Shown: positions 25,670-37,096 of the stretch, one piece after another | Layout of the letters: the number at the start of each line of letters is the position of its first letter | How positions within the stretch are numbered: the stretch's first letter is position 1 | Assembly (NCBI GenBank): GCA_011391495.1 | Contig: JAABQK010000021.1 | Span: 1-41,701 of the forward strand | Reading direction: 5' to 3' | From: Hydrogenophaga sp. | GTDB taxonomy: Bacteria; Pseudomonadota; Gammaproteobacteria; Burkholderiales; Burkholderiaceae_C | DNA: 41,701 bases | Position numbers and translations under genes: made by a program | The notes under the pieces: generated by a model | What the model was told of the DNA's origin: nothing | The model's input: only the letters and a program-made list of their open reading frames with translations | Databases searched by the model: none

Positions 25670-27352
25670 ATGTCTGAATCTTTTGCCGCCCTGTTCGAAG
25701 AATCCCTGAAACGCGCCGAAATGCGCTCGGGCGAAGTCATCACCGCTGAAGTTGTTCGCATCGAACACAGCCACGTGGTGGTCAATGCCGGCCTGAAATC
25801 GGAAGCCTACATTCCGCTGGCCGAATTCAAGAACGACCAGGGCGAACTGGAAGTCCAGGTGGGCGACTTCGTGTCGGTCGCCATCGACTCCGTGGAAAAC
25901 GGCTTTGGCGACACCCTGCTGTCGCGCGACAAGGCCAAGCGCCTGGCATCGTGGATGTCGCTGGAAAAAGCGCTCGAGTCGGGCGAATTCGTCACCGGCA
26001 CGACCTCCAGCAAGGTCAAGGGCGGCCTGAAGGTCATGGTCAACGGCATCAGCGCCTTCCTGCCGGGTTCGCTGGTCGACAGCCGTCCGACCAAGGACCT
26101 GACCCCGTACGAAAACAAGACCCTTGAATTCAAGGTCATCAAGCTCGACCGCAAGCGCAACAACGTGGTGCTGAGCCGCCGCGCCGTGGTGGAAGCCTCC
26201 ATGGGCGAAGAGCGCGCCAAGCTGATGGATACGCTGAAGGAAGGCGCCATTGTGCACGGCGTGGTCAAGAACATCACCGAGTACGGTGCGTTCGTGGACC
26301 TGGGCGGCATCGACGGCCTGCTGCACATCACCGACATGGCGTGGCGCCGCGTCCGTCACCCGAGCGAAGTGGTGACGGCTGGCCAGGAAATCACCGCCAA
26401 GATCCTGAAGTTCGACACCGAGAAACACCGCGTTTCCCTGGGTCTGAAGCAGATGGGCGACGATCCCTGGATGGGCGTCGGCCGCCGCTACCCGCAGGGC
26501 ACGCGCATGTTCGGCAAGATCACCAACATCGCCGACTACGGCGCGTTCGTGGAACTGGAACCCGGCATCGAAGGCCTGGTGCACGTCTCGGAAATGGACT
26601 GGACCAACAAGAACGTGGCCCCGTCCAAGCTGGTGTCGCTGGGCGACGAAGTCGAAGTCATGGTGCTCGACATCGACGAAGACAAGCGCCGCATTTCGCT
26701 GGGCATGAAGCAGTGCCGCGCCAACCCCTGGCACGAGTTTGCCGAGCAGACCAAGCGCGGTGACCGCGTCAAGGGTCCGATCAAGTCGATCACCGACTTC
26801 GGCGTGTTCGTGGGTCTGGCTGCCGGCATCGACGGTCTGGTGCATCTGTCCGACCTGTCCTGGAACGAGACCGGCGAAGCCGCTGTGCGCAACTTCAAGA
26901 AGGGCCAGGAAGTCGAAGCCATCGTGCTGGCGATCGACGTCGAGCGCGAGCGCATTTCCCTGGGCATCAAGCAGCTCGACGGCGACCCGTTCACGACGTT
27001 CGTGTCGGTGAACGACAAGGGCTCCGTGGTCACCGGCAAGGTCAAGACGGTGGACGCCAAGGGCGCCGAGATCGACCTGGGTGAAGACGTGATCGGCTAC
27101 CTGCGCGCCAGCGAAATCAGCCGTGACCGCGTGGAAGACGCGCGCAACGTGCTAAAAGAGGGCGACGAAGTCACCACCGTGGTGATGAACGTGGACCGCA
27201 AGACGCGCAACATCCAGTTGTCCATCAAGGCCAAGGATGCCGCCGACCAGCAGGAAGCGATGGCATCGCTGAGCCAGCAGTCGTCGCGCGAAAACGCCGG
27301 CACCACCAGTCTGGGTGCCCTGCTGCGCGCCAAGCTCGACAGCAACAACTGA
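25670..27352 (+). CDS. rpsA: 30S ribosomal protein S1
   Basis: The 560-residue protein binds mRNA leaders and unfolds them for initiation. Six S1 repeats can be followed, for example [59 protein letters not shown] and [16 protein letters not shown]. Repeats one and two are the ribosome-binding type. AGGA lies 8 nt ahead of the ATG. An upstream ATG at 25652 would add six residues and lacks family support. The 181 bp between cmk and rpsA contain a small GCGGTG/CACCGC hairpin and no other gene. A hairpin terminator follows. Confidence 0.98.
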   Translation: MSESFAALFEESLKRAEMRSGEVITAEVVRIEHSHVVVNAGLKSEAYIPLAEFKNDQGELEVQVGDFVSVAIDSVENGFGDTLLSRDKAKRLASWMSLEKALESGEFVTGTTSSKVKGGLKVMVNGISAFLPGSLVDSRPTKDLTPYENKTLEFKVIKLDRKRNNVVLSRRAVVEASMGEERAKLMDTLKEGAIVHGVVKNITEYGAFVDLGGIDGLLHITDMAWRRVRHPSEVVTAGQEITAKILKFDTEKHRVSLGLKQMGDDPWMGVGRRYPQGTRMFGKITNIADYGAFVELEPGIEGLVHVSEMDWTNKNVAPSKLVSLGDEVEVMVLDIDEDKRRISLGMKQCRANPWHEFAEQTKRGDRVKGPIKSITDFGVFVGLAAGIDGLVHLSDLSWNETGEAAVRNFKKGQEVEAIVLAIDVERERISLGIKQLDGDPFTTFVSVNDKGSVVTGKVKTVDAKGAEIDLGEDVIGYLRASEISRDRVEDARNVLKEGDEVTTVVMNVDRKTRNIQLSIKAKDAADQQEAMASLSQQSSRENAGTTSLGALLRAKLDSNN

Positions 27353-27365
27353 GCTGACTGAATAG

Positions 27366-27394
27366 GGGGCAGGTGCGCAAGCATCTGCCCCTTT
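27366..27394 (+). terminator. Hairpin terminator after rpsA
   Basis: An 11-bp stem with one G-U pair (GGGGCAGGTGC / GCATCTGCCCC) is closed by a GCAA tetraloop and followed by TTT. It lies 13 bp past the rpsA stop and 33 bp before ihfB. The short T run suggests partial termination, leaving ihfB-lapA-lapB to be transcribed at a lower level than S1. Confidence 0.65.
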
Positions 27395-27427
27395 CCATTC
27401 CCGCTGACCGATGCACCCTTTCCCGAC

Positions 27428-27748
27428 ATGACCCGCAGCGACCTCGTTGAAGCTCTGGCCAGCCGTTTTGGCCAGCTCACCCACCGCGACGCCGAGTTCG
27501 CCGTCAAGGCCATTCTCGATGCGATGGGTGATGCCCTGGTCAAGGGACACCGGATCGAGATCCGGGGCTTTGGCAGCTTCTCAGTCAACCACCGCTCACC
27601 GCGCATCGGACGCAACCCGCGCTCGGGCGAGAGCGTGATGATTCCGGAAAAACGGGTGCCGCACTTCAAGCCCGGGAAGGCCTTGCGCGAGCAGGTCGAC
27701 AAGAAGACTGCCGAGATTCTGGGGCGTGAGCCCGCGAAACCGCTGTAG
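27428..27748 (+). CDS. ihfB: Integration host factor subunit beta
   Basis: The 106-residue DNA-bending subunit has the HU/IHF fold: [17 protein letters not shown], the signature [15 protein letters not shown], and the DNA-arm [20 protein letters not shown] with the intercalating proline. The linkage to rpsA is the standard location for the beta rather than the alpha subunit (which is next to pheT). A short basic tail ([12 protein letters not shown]) extends it beyond the E. coli protein. Confidence 0.97.
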   Translation: MTRSDLVEALASRFGQLTHRDAEFAVKAILDAMGDALVKGHRIEIRGFGSFSVNHRSPRIGRNPRSGESVMIPEKRVPHFKPGKALREQVDKKTAEILGREPAKPL

Positions 27749-27807
27749 CCGGGACACGGTCCGGGCGACGCGATCGCTACAATCGTTCCACCACAAAAGG
27801 GGATGAT

Positions 27808-28113
27808 TTGAAATACCTGATGTGGCTGCTCAATGCAGCCATTTTTTTTGTGCTGTTCGCCTTTGCGTTGAACAACCAGGAACCCGTCACCCTGCGCCTG
27901 TTTTTTGACGCGCAGTGGCATGCTCCACTGGTGCTGGTGTTGCTGATGGCGCTGTTGCTGGGCGTGTTTCTCGGCGTTGCCGTCATGCTGCCCCTGTGGC
28001 TGCGGGCGAAAAAGGGGCGCCGCAAGTCTGCGCGCCCGGCTGCGGCGAGCACCGCTTTTGAGGGTGAGTCGACGCTGATACCCGACGGCAACGATCCGCG
28101 CCATGGACTTTGA
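27808..28113 (+). CDS. lapA: LapA family (DUF1049) membrane protein
   Basis: The 101-residue protein has two membrane helices, about 3-20 (LMWLLNAAIFFVLFAFAL) and 37-62. The family signature NNQEPVTLRLFF lies between them, and a basic cytoplasmic tail (WLRAKKGRRKSAR) follows. LapA works with LapB and FtsH in control of LpxC and LPS assembly. The start is TTG at 27808, supported by AAGGGG 5 nt upstream and by the family N-terminus MKYL; the next ATG would cut the first helix. A TACAAT -10-like hexamer lies at 27778. It overlaps lapB by 11 bases. Confidence 0.9.
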   Translation: MKYLMWLLNAAIFFVLFAFALNNQEPVTLRLFFDAQWHAPLVLVLLMALLLGVFLGVAVMLPLWLRAKKGRRKSARPAAASTAFEGESTLIPDGNDPRHGL

Positions 28114-29245
28114 CTTCACCTGGCTTCTCTGGGGTCTGCCCTTGGCATTCGCGCTGGGATGGGGAGCTTCCCGACTGGACCTGCGCCAGTGGCGCATCGA
28201 AAGCCGGCAGGCACCCAAGGCCTACTTCCGCGGCCTGAATCACCTGCTCAACGAACAGCAGGACCAGGCCATTGATGCCTTCATCGAGGCCGTGCAGGGC
28301 GATCCCGACACCGCCGAGCTGCACTTCGCACTGGGCAACCTGTTCCGGCGCCGCGGCGACTACGACCGCGCGGTGCGCGTGCACGAACACCTGCTGGCGC
28401 GCGCCGACCTCAGCCGCAAGGACCGCGATCGCGCCCAGCATGCGCTGGCGCTCGACTTCCTGAAGGCTGGCCTGCTCGATCGTGCGGAGTCGGCCTTGCA
28501 CAAGCTGGAGGGTTCGGCGTTTGAGGGTGAGGCACTGCTGGCACTGCTGGCCATCTACGAACGCTCGCGTGACTGGCCGCAGGCAAAGCAGATTGCCCAG
28601 CGCCTGGAGGCGGCCGAACAGGGCAGCTTCACCACCCGCCTGGCGCACTATCTGTGCGAAGAAGCCGAGCAGGCACAACGCAACGGTGACAAGGTGCAGG
28701 CCATGCGCCTGCTGGAAGAAGCGGCGCAACGGGCACCCCAGCTGGCGCGCAGCTGGATCGCCCTGTCGGCACTCAACGCGCAGCTGGGCCAGCCGCTGGC
28801 GGCCTTTGATGCGCTGCGCATGCTCAGCGAACAGGCGCCGCAGGCACTTCCACTGGCGGCCCACGCCCTGGTCGAACTGGCCGTCCAGACTGGCCGCCAA
28901 ACCGAGGCCCAAGCCCTCTTGCAGGCTTGGGACGCCCGCGCCGCGTCCATTGATGTGACCGAGGCGCTCGCGAATCTGAGCAACCCACCGGAGGCACGGC
29001 AGCGTTACCTGGACCACCTGGCCCGCGAACCCTCGCTCGTCATGGCCACGCGCTGGCTGGCGGGCGAGCCCTGGCCGGACGAGACCGCTCACTCGCGCGT
29101 GCTGGCCGCTCTGGAACAGGCCAGCGCGCCACTCAAACGCTACCGCTGCGCCGCCTGCGGCTTTGAAGCCCGACAGCATTTCTGGCAATGCCCTGGCTGC
29201 CAGACCTGGGACAGCTACCCGGCTCGACGGGTAGAGGAGTTGTAG
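28103..29245 (+). CDS. lapB: Lipopolysaccharide assembly protein LapB (YciM)
   Basis: The 380-residue protein has an N-terminal membrane anchor (WLLWGLPLAFALGWGASRL, about 8-26) and a series of TPR-type helices (for example YFRGLNHLLNEQQDQAIDAF, DTAELHFALGNLFRRRGDYD). A C-terminal rubredoxin-like metal site has C349, C352, C363 and C366 (CAACGF...CPGC). LapB recruits LpxC to FtsH and senses LPS at the inner membrane. The length and zinc/iron site match E. coli LapB. It ends the superoperon and converges with the oxoprolinase gene over 133 bp with no clear terminator. Confidence 0.95.
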   Translation: MDFDFTWLLWGLPLAFALGWGASRLDLRQWRIESRQAPKAYFRGLNHLLNEQQDQAIDAFIEAVQGDPDTAELHFALGNLFRRRGDYDRAVRVHEHLLARADLSRKDRDRAQHALALDFLKAGLLDRAESALHKLEGSAFEGEALLALLAIYERSRDWPQAKQIAQRLEAAEQGSFTTRLAHYLCEEAEQAQRNGDKVQAMRLLEEAAQRAPQLARSWIALSALNAQLGQPLAAFDALRMLSEQAPQALPLAAHALVELAVQTGRQTEAQALLQAWDARAASIDVTEALANLSNPPEARQRYLDHLAREPSLVMATRWLAGEPWPDETAHSRVLAALEQASAPLKRYRCAACGFEARQHFWQCPGCQTWDSYPARRVEEL

Positions 29246-29378
29246 CCATCCCCACTCCCATCGCTTGCTCGCAGCACGCAGCCGCTCTGCGACCCAAGGA
29301 GCACCCCTGGCGGCCCGCCTGAGCCGGAACCGCGGCGCTCCGGGTTGAAGACACGCGTGCCGGCAACGCGTCGCCTCT

Positions 29379-33011
<3,633 letters not shown>

Positions 33012-33030
33012 GGGGGGTTCCTTTGCCCGG

Positions 33031-33036
33031 TATTAT
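33031..33036 (+). promoter_or_regulatory. Possible rdgC -10 element
   Basis: TATTAT matches the -10 consensus at five of six positions, and lies 48 bp upstream of the rdgC GTG in the 73-bp divergent gap. No good -35 is 16-18 bp upstream. Confidence 0.3.
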
Positions 33037-33084
33037 TGGGCGCAGCGGCCCAGGACGGGCCTTTCGCTTTTTGCAAGGAATTCC

Positions 33085-34101
33085 GTGTTCAAGAATGTGA
33101 CGATCTACCGCATCGCGCCCGGCTGGGACGTGACGCTGGAATCGATGGAAACCGCGCTCGACGCGGCCCGTTTTGTGCCCTGCGGCGCCACGCAGGACAA
33201 GGCCGTGGGCTGGGTGGAGCCACGCGGCGAGGCGCACGGCCCGCTGGTCGAGTCGGTGGCGGGGCAACGCATCCTCAGGCTGATGATCGAAACCAAGGGG
33301 GTGCCGGGCTCGGTGGTGCGCGAGAAGGCGCAGGAAGCGGCCGACCACATCGAGGCCACCACCGGGCGCAAACCCGGCAAGAAAGAAACCAAGGCCCTGC
33401 GCGAAGACGCGCTGCTGGCACTGCTGCCGCAGGCCTTCCCGCGCCGCTCGGCTTGCTGGGTCTGGATCGACCTGCAAAACGGCTGGCTGGTCACCGACGC
33501 CAGCAGCCAGGGCAAGATCGACGAACTGGTGACCGCCCTGGTCAACGCTTTCAACGACCTGTCCCTGACCCTGCTGCAGACCGCGGTGACGCCGCAGACG
33601 GCCATGACCCAGTGGCTCTCGGCCACCACGCCCGATGAGTGGCCCGGCGGCTTCGCGGTGGAGCGCGAATGCGAACTGAAATCGGGCGACGAAGAGAAGT
33701 CGGTGGTGAAGTTCACGCGCCACAACCTCGCCACCGACGAGGTGCGCCAGCACATCACCGAAGGCAAGCTGCCCACGCGCCTGGCCATGAGCTGGGAAGG
33801 CCGCATCGGCTTTGTGCTCACCGAGTCGATGCAACTCAAGAAACTGGCTTTTCTGGAAGGGGTGTTCGATGACCGGCCCGACGAGGGCGAGAGTGGTTTC
33901 GACACCGACGTGGCGCTGAGCACCGGCGAGCTGAAGCAGCTGATTCCGGCCCTGATCGAAGCGCTCGGCGGCGAAACGGCCCTGGGTGCGTCGGCGGTGG
34001 ATCCCTCTCGCCCATCGACAGGTGATGCCGGACCACCGACCGCGATGTCCCGTCACGCTGCAACGACGGCCGTGGGCGACGACAACGATCCCCCGTTCTG
34101 A
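33085..34101 (+). CDS. rdgC: Recombination-associated protein RdgC
   Basis: The 338-residue nucleoid-associated protein forms a DNA-encircling dimer ring that restrains RecA. Family segments include MFKNVTIYRI at the start, FVPCGATQDKAVGWVEPRG, and KKLAFLEGVFDDRPDEGESGFDTDVAL near the C-terminus. The start is GTG at 33085, backed by AAGGA 5 nt upstream and by the family N-terminus; a longer frame from 32992 would overlap the oxoprolinase start. The last 45 or so residues are low-complexity (Ser/Pro/Thr/Ala) and not part of the usual fold. crcB follows after 32 bp. Confidence 0.94.
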   Translation: MFKNVTIYRIAPGWDVTLESMETALDAARFVPCGATQDKAVGWVEPRGEAHGPLVESVAGQRILRLMIETKGVPGSVVREKAQEAADHIEATTGRKPGKKETKALREDALLALLPQAFPRRSACWVWIDLQNGWLVTDASSQGKIDELVTALVNAFNDLSLTLLQTAVTPQTAMTQWLSATTPDEWPGGFAVERECELKSGDEEKSVVKFTRHNLATDEVRQHITEGKLPTRLAMSWEGRIGFVLTESMQLKKLAFLEGVFDDRPDEGESGFDTDVALSTGELKQLIPALIEALGGETALGASAVDPSRPSTGDAGPPTAMSRHAATTAVGDDNDPPF

Positions 34102-34133
34102 AGTCCCCAGGCGTTCCAGCCTCCTGAATCACC

Positions 34134-34517
34134 ATGCTTGCCGTCATCGCCATCTGCCTCGGTGCCTGCATCGGTGCCCTCTCGCGCTGGCAGCTCAGCC
34201 TCTGGCTCAACCAGGGCCACGCGGTGCTGCCCTGGGGCACGCTGGCGGCCAACTGGACGGGCGCTTACCTGGTGGGCGTGGCGGTGGTGTTCTTCCAGAG
34301 CCAGACGCAGCTCGATCCTGCCTGGCGGCTGGCCATCGTTACCGGGTTTCTCGGGGCACTGACCACGTTTTCCACCTTCTCGGTGGAGGTGGTGTCCATG
34401 CTGCAACATGGCCGCTGGTGGCTCGCCACCGGCACCGCCAGCCTGCACCTGCTGGGTTCGCTGCTGCTCACCGGCGTCGGCATCAAGACGGCCGGGTTCT
34501 GGTTCGGCCAGTCCTGA
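34134..34517 (+). CDS. crcB: Fluoride efflux channel CrcB (Fluc)
   Basis: The 127-residue protein has four membrane helices and the Fluc signatures GACIGALSRWQLSLW, NWTGAYLVG (helix 2) and GFLGALTTFSTFSVE (helix 3, with the pore Thr/Ser/Phe residues). It acts as a dual-topology dimer that expels fluoride. The 32-bp gap to rdgC is too short for a fluoride riboswitch, so expression probably comes from the rdgC transcript. It converges with the OsmC gene. Confidence 0.95.
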   Translation: MLAVIAICLGACIGALSRWQLSLWLNQGHAVLPWGTLAANWTGAYLVGVAVVFFQSQTQLDPAWRLAIVTGFLGALTTFSTFSVEVVSMLQHGRWWLATGTASLHLLGSLLLTGVGIKTAGFWFGQS

Positions 34518-34556
34518 CAACGCCGGCCTCGGAACCTTGCCCGCATCAGGCCTGGG

Positions 34557-35003
34557 TCAGCCCTTGACGATGGCGCCCTTGCCATCCTGCACCTGGATGT
34601 GGATGGCAATGCCCTGGCGCACGCTCATCGAGACGGTGCAGAACTCTTCGAACTGCGCCAGCACCCGGTCCAGATGCTCGATTTCGGCAGCCGCCTGACC
34701 CAGTTCCAGTTTCACGTTGATGGCCATGATGCGCAGGCGCTTGTTTTCATTGCGCCCCACCACGGGCGTGGCCGTGGCCCTCAGCTCGCCGGGATCCTGC
34801 TTGAATTTTTGCAGGGCAAACAGCAGACTCGCGCTCAGGCAGTTCGCCACGGCCGCCAGCAGCAGGTGATCGGGCGCAGGACCTGCACCCCCACCCAGCG
34901 GCGCCGGCTCGTCGACCAGCAGGGTGGCGATGTCCGGACCAAAGTCGACCAGGAACTGGTAGCCCGACTGGCGGGTGATGGTGACGCTGGCGTTCTCGCT
35001 CAT
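34557..35003 (-). CDS. OsmC family protein
   Basis: The 148-residue protein has the OsmC/Ohr fold with the two redox cysteines C55 (LAAVANCLSASLLF) and C122 (FEEFCTVSMSVRQG). The PLGGGAGPAPDHLLLAAVANC stretch is typical of the OsmC/YhfA side rather than the organic hydroperoxide Ohr side. It probably reduces peroxides or handles a sulfur compound, but no substrate can be named. A good ribosome-binding site (GAGGAAA) precedes the ATG. It lies on the same strand 89 bp after the 99-residue gene of the aldehyde oxidoreductase cluster, and may either be its last gene or be independent. Confidence 0.85.
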   Translation of the reverse strand: MSENASVTITRQSGYQFLVDFGPDIATLLVDEPAPLGGGAGPAPDHLLLAAVANCLSASLLFALQKFKQDPGELRATATPVVGRNENKRLRIMAINVKLELGQAAAEIEHLDRVLAQFEEFCTVSMSVRQGIAIHIQVQDGKGAIVKG

Positions 35004-35092
35004 GGTGGTTTCCTCAGGAACGGTTTTCGATACCGAATACCGGCATGGTAAACATTCTCCCAGGGGTATGCCACCGGGCTGCAGGGGACCGC

Positions 35093-35392
35093 CTATCCTC
35101 CGCCGCGCTGCATGTAGAGATCGAAGCGCTTCATGAAGGTGTGGCGCTGCTCGGCACTCAGCCCACTGAAAGCAAAACCGACGCGCAGGACGGGCATGCG
35201 CATGAGGGCAATCACCCGGGGCGGCCTGACCTCCCAGCGCAGGCGCAGCGTCCCCGGTGGAACATCCACGCTGGCCGCGGCCCCCTCCTGGCGCCAGGAA
35301 CAACTGCCGATGGCGGCAGGCAGCCAGCCCAGCCACTCGGCTTCGGTGCAGCCCATCTCGCGCTCGAACGATTCGGCGTAGCTCGATTGCAT
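35093..35392 (-). CDS. Uncharacterised 99-residue protein of the AOR cluster, C-terminal Gly-Gly-Gly
   Basis: I do not recognise a characterised family. The protein starts MQSSYAESFEREMGCTEAEW, with an acidic N-terminal helix, LGWLPAAIG and several Trp residues. A beta-rich middle follows (SVDVPPGTLRLRWEV, RPPRVIALMRMPVLRVGFAFSG), and it ends QRHTFMKRFDLYMQRGGG. There is no signal peptide or membrane segment; Cys15 and Cys39 do not form a metal motif. It lies 10 bp after the MoaD-like gene in the same direction, so almost surely in the same transcript. Its glycine tail resembles that of sulfur-carrier proteins. A role in tungsten-cofactor maturation or enzyme assembly is inferred from position only. 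Confidence 0.75.
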   Translation of the reverse strand: MQSSYAESFEREMGCTEAEWLGWLPAAIGSCSWRQEGAAASVDVPPGTLRLRWEVRPPRVIALMRMPVLRVGFAFSGLSAEQRHTFMKRFDLYMQRGGG

Positions 35393-35402
35393 GGGGTTTC
35401 GC

Positions 35403-35657
35403 TCAACCGCCCGCAATCGGCGGCCAGATGGCTAGCACATCACCTTCGGTGAGGGTGGCGGTCATGCGCTTTTCCGGCTCGATGTACTTGCCGTTGACCA
35501 GCACCAGATGCACCAGCCTGGCCGGCAGACCAAAGGGCTCGATGATCTGGCTGATCGAGGCAGACGGGTCCACCTCCAGCTCAACCAGGTTGCTGCGCCG
35601 CGCTTCGGCGGGCAGGTAGTCGGTGAGCGTGGCGAAGAGCTTGAACGTGATTTTCAT
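35403..35657 (-). CDS. MoaD/ThiS-like sulfur-carrier protein of the AOR cluster
   Basis: The 84-residue ubiquitin-like protein starts MKITFKLFATLTDYLP, has a beta-grasp pattern (VNGKYIEPEKRM, LTEGDVLAIWPP) and ends IAGG, the diglycine tail that is adenylated and thiocarboxylated in MoaD and ThiS. In the aldehyde oxidoreductase operons of betaproteobacteria a MoaD-like gene follows the structural genes. It is thought to supply sulfur for the pyranopterin dithiolene of the tungsten cofactor. General MoaD cannot be excluded, but no other moa gene is in the window. It starts 73 bp after aorC; that gap has a 7-bp hairpin without a T tract. Confidence 0.87.
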   Translation of the reverse strand: MKITFKLFATLTDYLPAEARRSNLVELEVDPSASISQIIEPFGLPARLVHLVLVNGKYIEPEKRMTATLTEGDVLAIWPPIAGG

Positions 35658-35730
35658 GGAACGATTGTGGGCGATGAGCCATGACCTGCCGCCGGGCCGG
35701 GCCAACCGGCAGGGACCGCAAGGGTGGCGC

Positions 35731-37008
35731 TCACCGGCGTCGCTCGTCGGCAGCGCCGCTCCACTGACCTAGCCCTTGCGCACTGGCCAGGTAGGCGTCC
35801 ATCAGACGCGTGGGGTCGTGCATGAGCGTGTCTTTCCACTCGCCCAGGCGAACCTGGCCTTCCACCAGACCGCGCATGACGCCGACGTGCTCGGTCCAGC
35901 CCACCGAATTGCAGCCGACCAGGACATCGCCTTGGAACTGCAGGCTCAGGTGCCGGCCAGAAGCCTTGTCGGTCAGCTCGACGTGCTCGCCACCGGGCAC
36001 ACCCTGCCAGTTGCCGAAACTGGTGGAAATCATCCCCAGCGTGTCGAGCACGTTGATCTGCGTCACGCCCTTGAGCGTGGCCGTCTGGCCCACCATGTTG
36101 AGCGCGGCCACGCGGGCCTGCTCGGCGGCGTTCGGCTGGATGGCACTGACGATCGTCTGGCCACTGACCTTGTCGAAGGCCTCGGCGCAGTCCCCGGCCG
36201 CGTAGATGCCCGGCACGTTGGTCTGCAGGTGTTCATCGGTCAGCACCCCCTGCAGGCAGGTCACGCCCGAGTCTTTGAGGAAACCGATGGCCGGGCGCAC
36301 CCCGGTGGCGCTGATCACCAGATCCGCCTCCACCGTCTGCCCGCCCGACAGGCGCACCTTGAGCGGCGACCCCGGCTCGATGGCTTCGACCTTGGTGCCG
36401 GTGAACACCCGCACGCCCTTCTTTTCGCACCAGTCGCGGATCATGCCCCCGGCCGTGGGCCCCATCATGCGCGGCACCATGCGGTCCCCCATTTCGACCA
36501 CGCTGAGCGTCACACCCCGCGCAGCCAAAGCTTCCATGATGATGCAGCCGATGAAGCCAGCGCCCATCTGGAGCACGCGGGCGCCGGGCTGGGCCAGTTT
36601 CATGATGGCGCGGGCATCCTCCAGCGTCCAGCAGGGGTGCACCCCCGCCGAGTCCATGCCCGGAATGGGGGGGCGGACGGGGTGCGATCCGGTAGCGATC
36701 AGCATTCTGTCAAAGCCCAGCGTCTGCCCGTTGTCCAGCGCGACGGTGCGCGCGGCCGCATCCACGGACAAGGCCCGCGCCTTCACCTGGGTGATACCCA
36801 GGTCGGCAAAGTGGGTTCCGGTCTTGCGCAGGTAAGTGCCCCGTTCATCGATGTTGCCGATGAGCAGGTAGGGGATGGCCATGCGCGAATAAGGCGGCTC
36901 GGCCTCGTCCCCCACCAGGGTGATGCGGTCTGCGGGTGCGTGTTTGCGAATCGTCTCGGCCGCGATGACGCCGGCCGGGCCGGCGCCGAGAATGACGTGG
37001 TGGGTCAT
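35731..37008 (-). CDS. aorC: FAD/NAD(P)-binding oxidoreductase, AorC-type subunit
   Basis: The 425-residue flavoprotein belongs to the pyridine-nucleotide-disulfide oxidoreductase fold. FAD motif VILGAGPAGVIAAE is at the N-terminus, NAD-binding motif VLQMGAGFIGCIIMEALA is in the middle, and the second FAD motif NVPGIYAAGDCAEAFDK is near 275. No redox-active CxxxxC pair is present. In the Aromatoleum aldehyde oxidoreductase the homologous AorC passes electrons from the Fe-S subunits to NAD+. AGGAG precedes the ATG. An intrinsic terminator stands 18 bp upstream of the start codon, so expression depends on readthrough. Confidence 0.88.
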   Translation of the reverse strand: MTHHVILGAGPAGVIAAETIRKHAPADRITLVGDEAEPPYSRMAIPYLLIGNIDERGTYLRKTGTHFADLGITQVKARALSVDAAARTVALDNGQTLGFDRMLIATGSHPVRPPIPGMDSAGVHPCWTLEDARAIMKLAQPGARVLQMGAGFIGCIIMEALAARGVTLSVVEMGDRMVPRMMGPTAGGMIRDWCEKKGVRVFTGTKVEAIEPGSPLKVRLSGGQTVEADLVISATGVRPAIGFLKDSGVTCLQGVLTDEHLQTNVPGIYAAGDCAEAFDKVSGQTIVSAIQPNAAEQARVAALNMVGQTATLKGVTQINVLDTLGMISTSFGNWQGVPGGEHVELTDKASGRHLSLQFQGDVLVGCNSVGWTEHVGVMRGLVEGQVRLGEWKDTLMHDPTRLMDAYLASAQGLGQWSGAADERRR

Positions 37009-37026
37009 GGGAATCTCCTGCAAAGC

Positions 37027-37055
37027 AAAAAAGGGGCAGCTTGTCTGGCTGCCCC
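37027..37055 (-). terminator. Intrinsic terminator between the catalytic and FAD subunit genes
   Basis: On the minus strand a perfect 8-bp stem (GGGGCAGC / GCTGCCCC, 7-nt loop) is followed directly by six Ts. It lies about 40 bp past the aorB stop and 18 bp ahead of the aorC ATG, whose ribosome-binding site follows the T run. By sequence it is as good as the terminators at the ends of operons in this window. Partial readthrough would set the aorAB to aorC ratio. Confidence 0.8.
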
Positions 37056-37096
37056 CGCGGTGTGAACGGGCCGCGGAGGCGACCCGGATCCGGACA

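Noticed and set aside
34102..34133. Fluoride riboswitch ahead of crcB
   Set aside because: Only 32 bp separate rdgC and crcB, and none of the conserved riboswitch segments are present.
35658..35730. Terminator between aorC and the MoaD-like gene
   Set aside because: A CCTGCCG/CGGCAGG hairpin is present, but it has a 15-nt loop and no T run on the minus strand.
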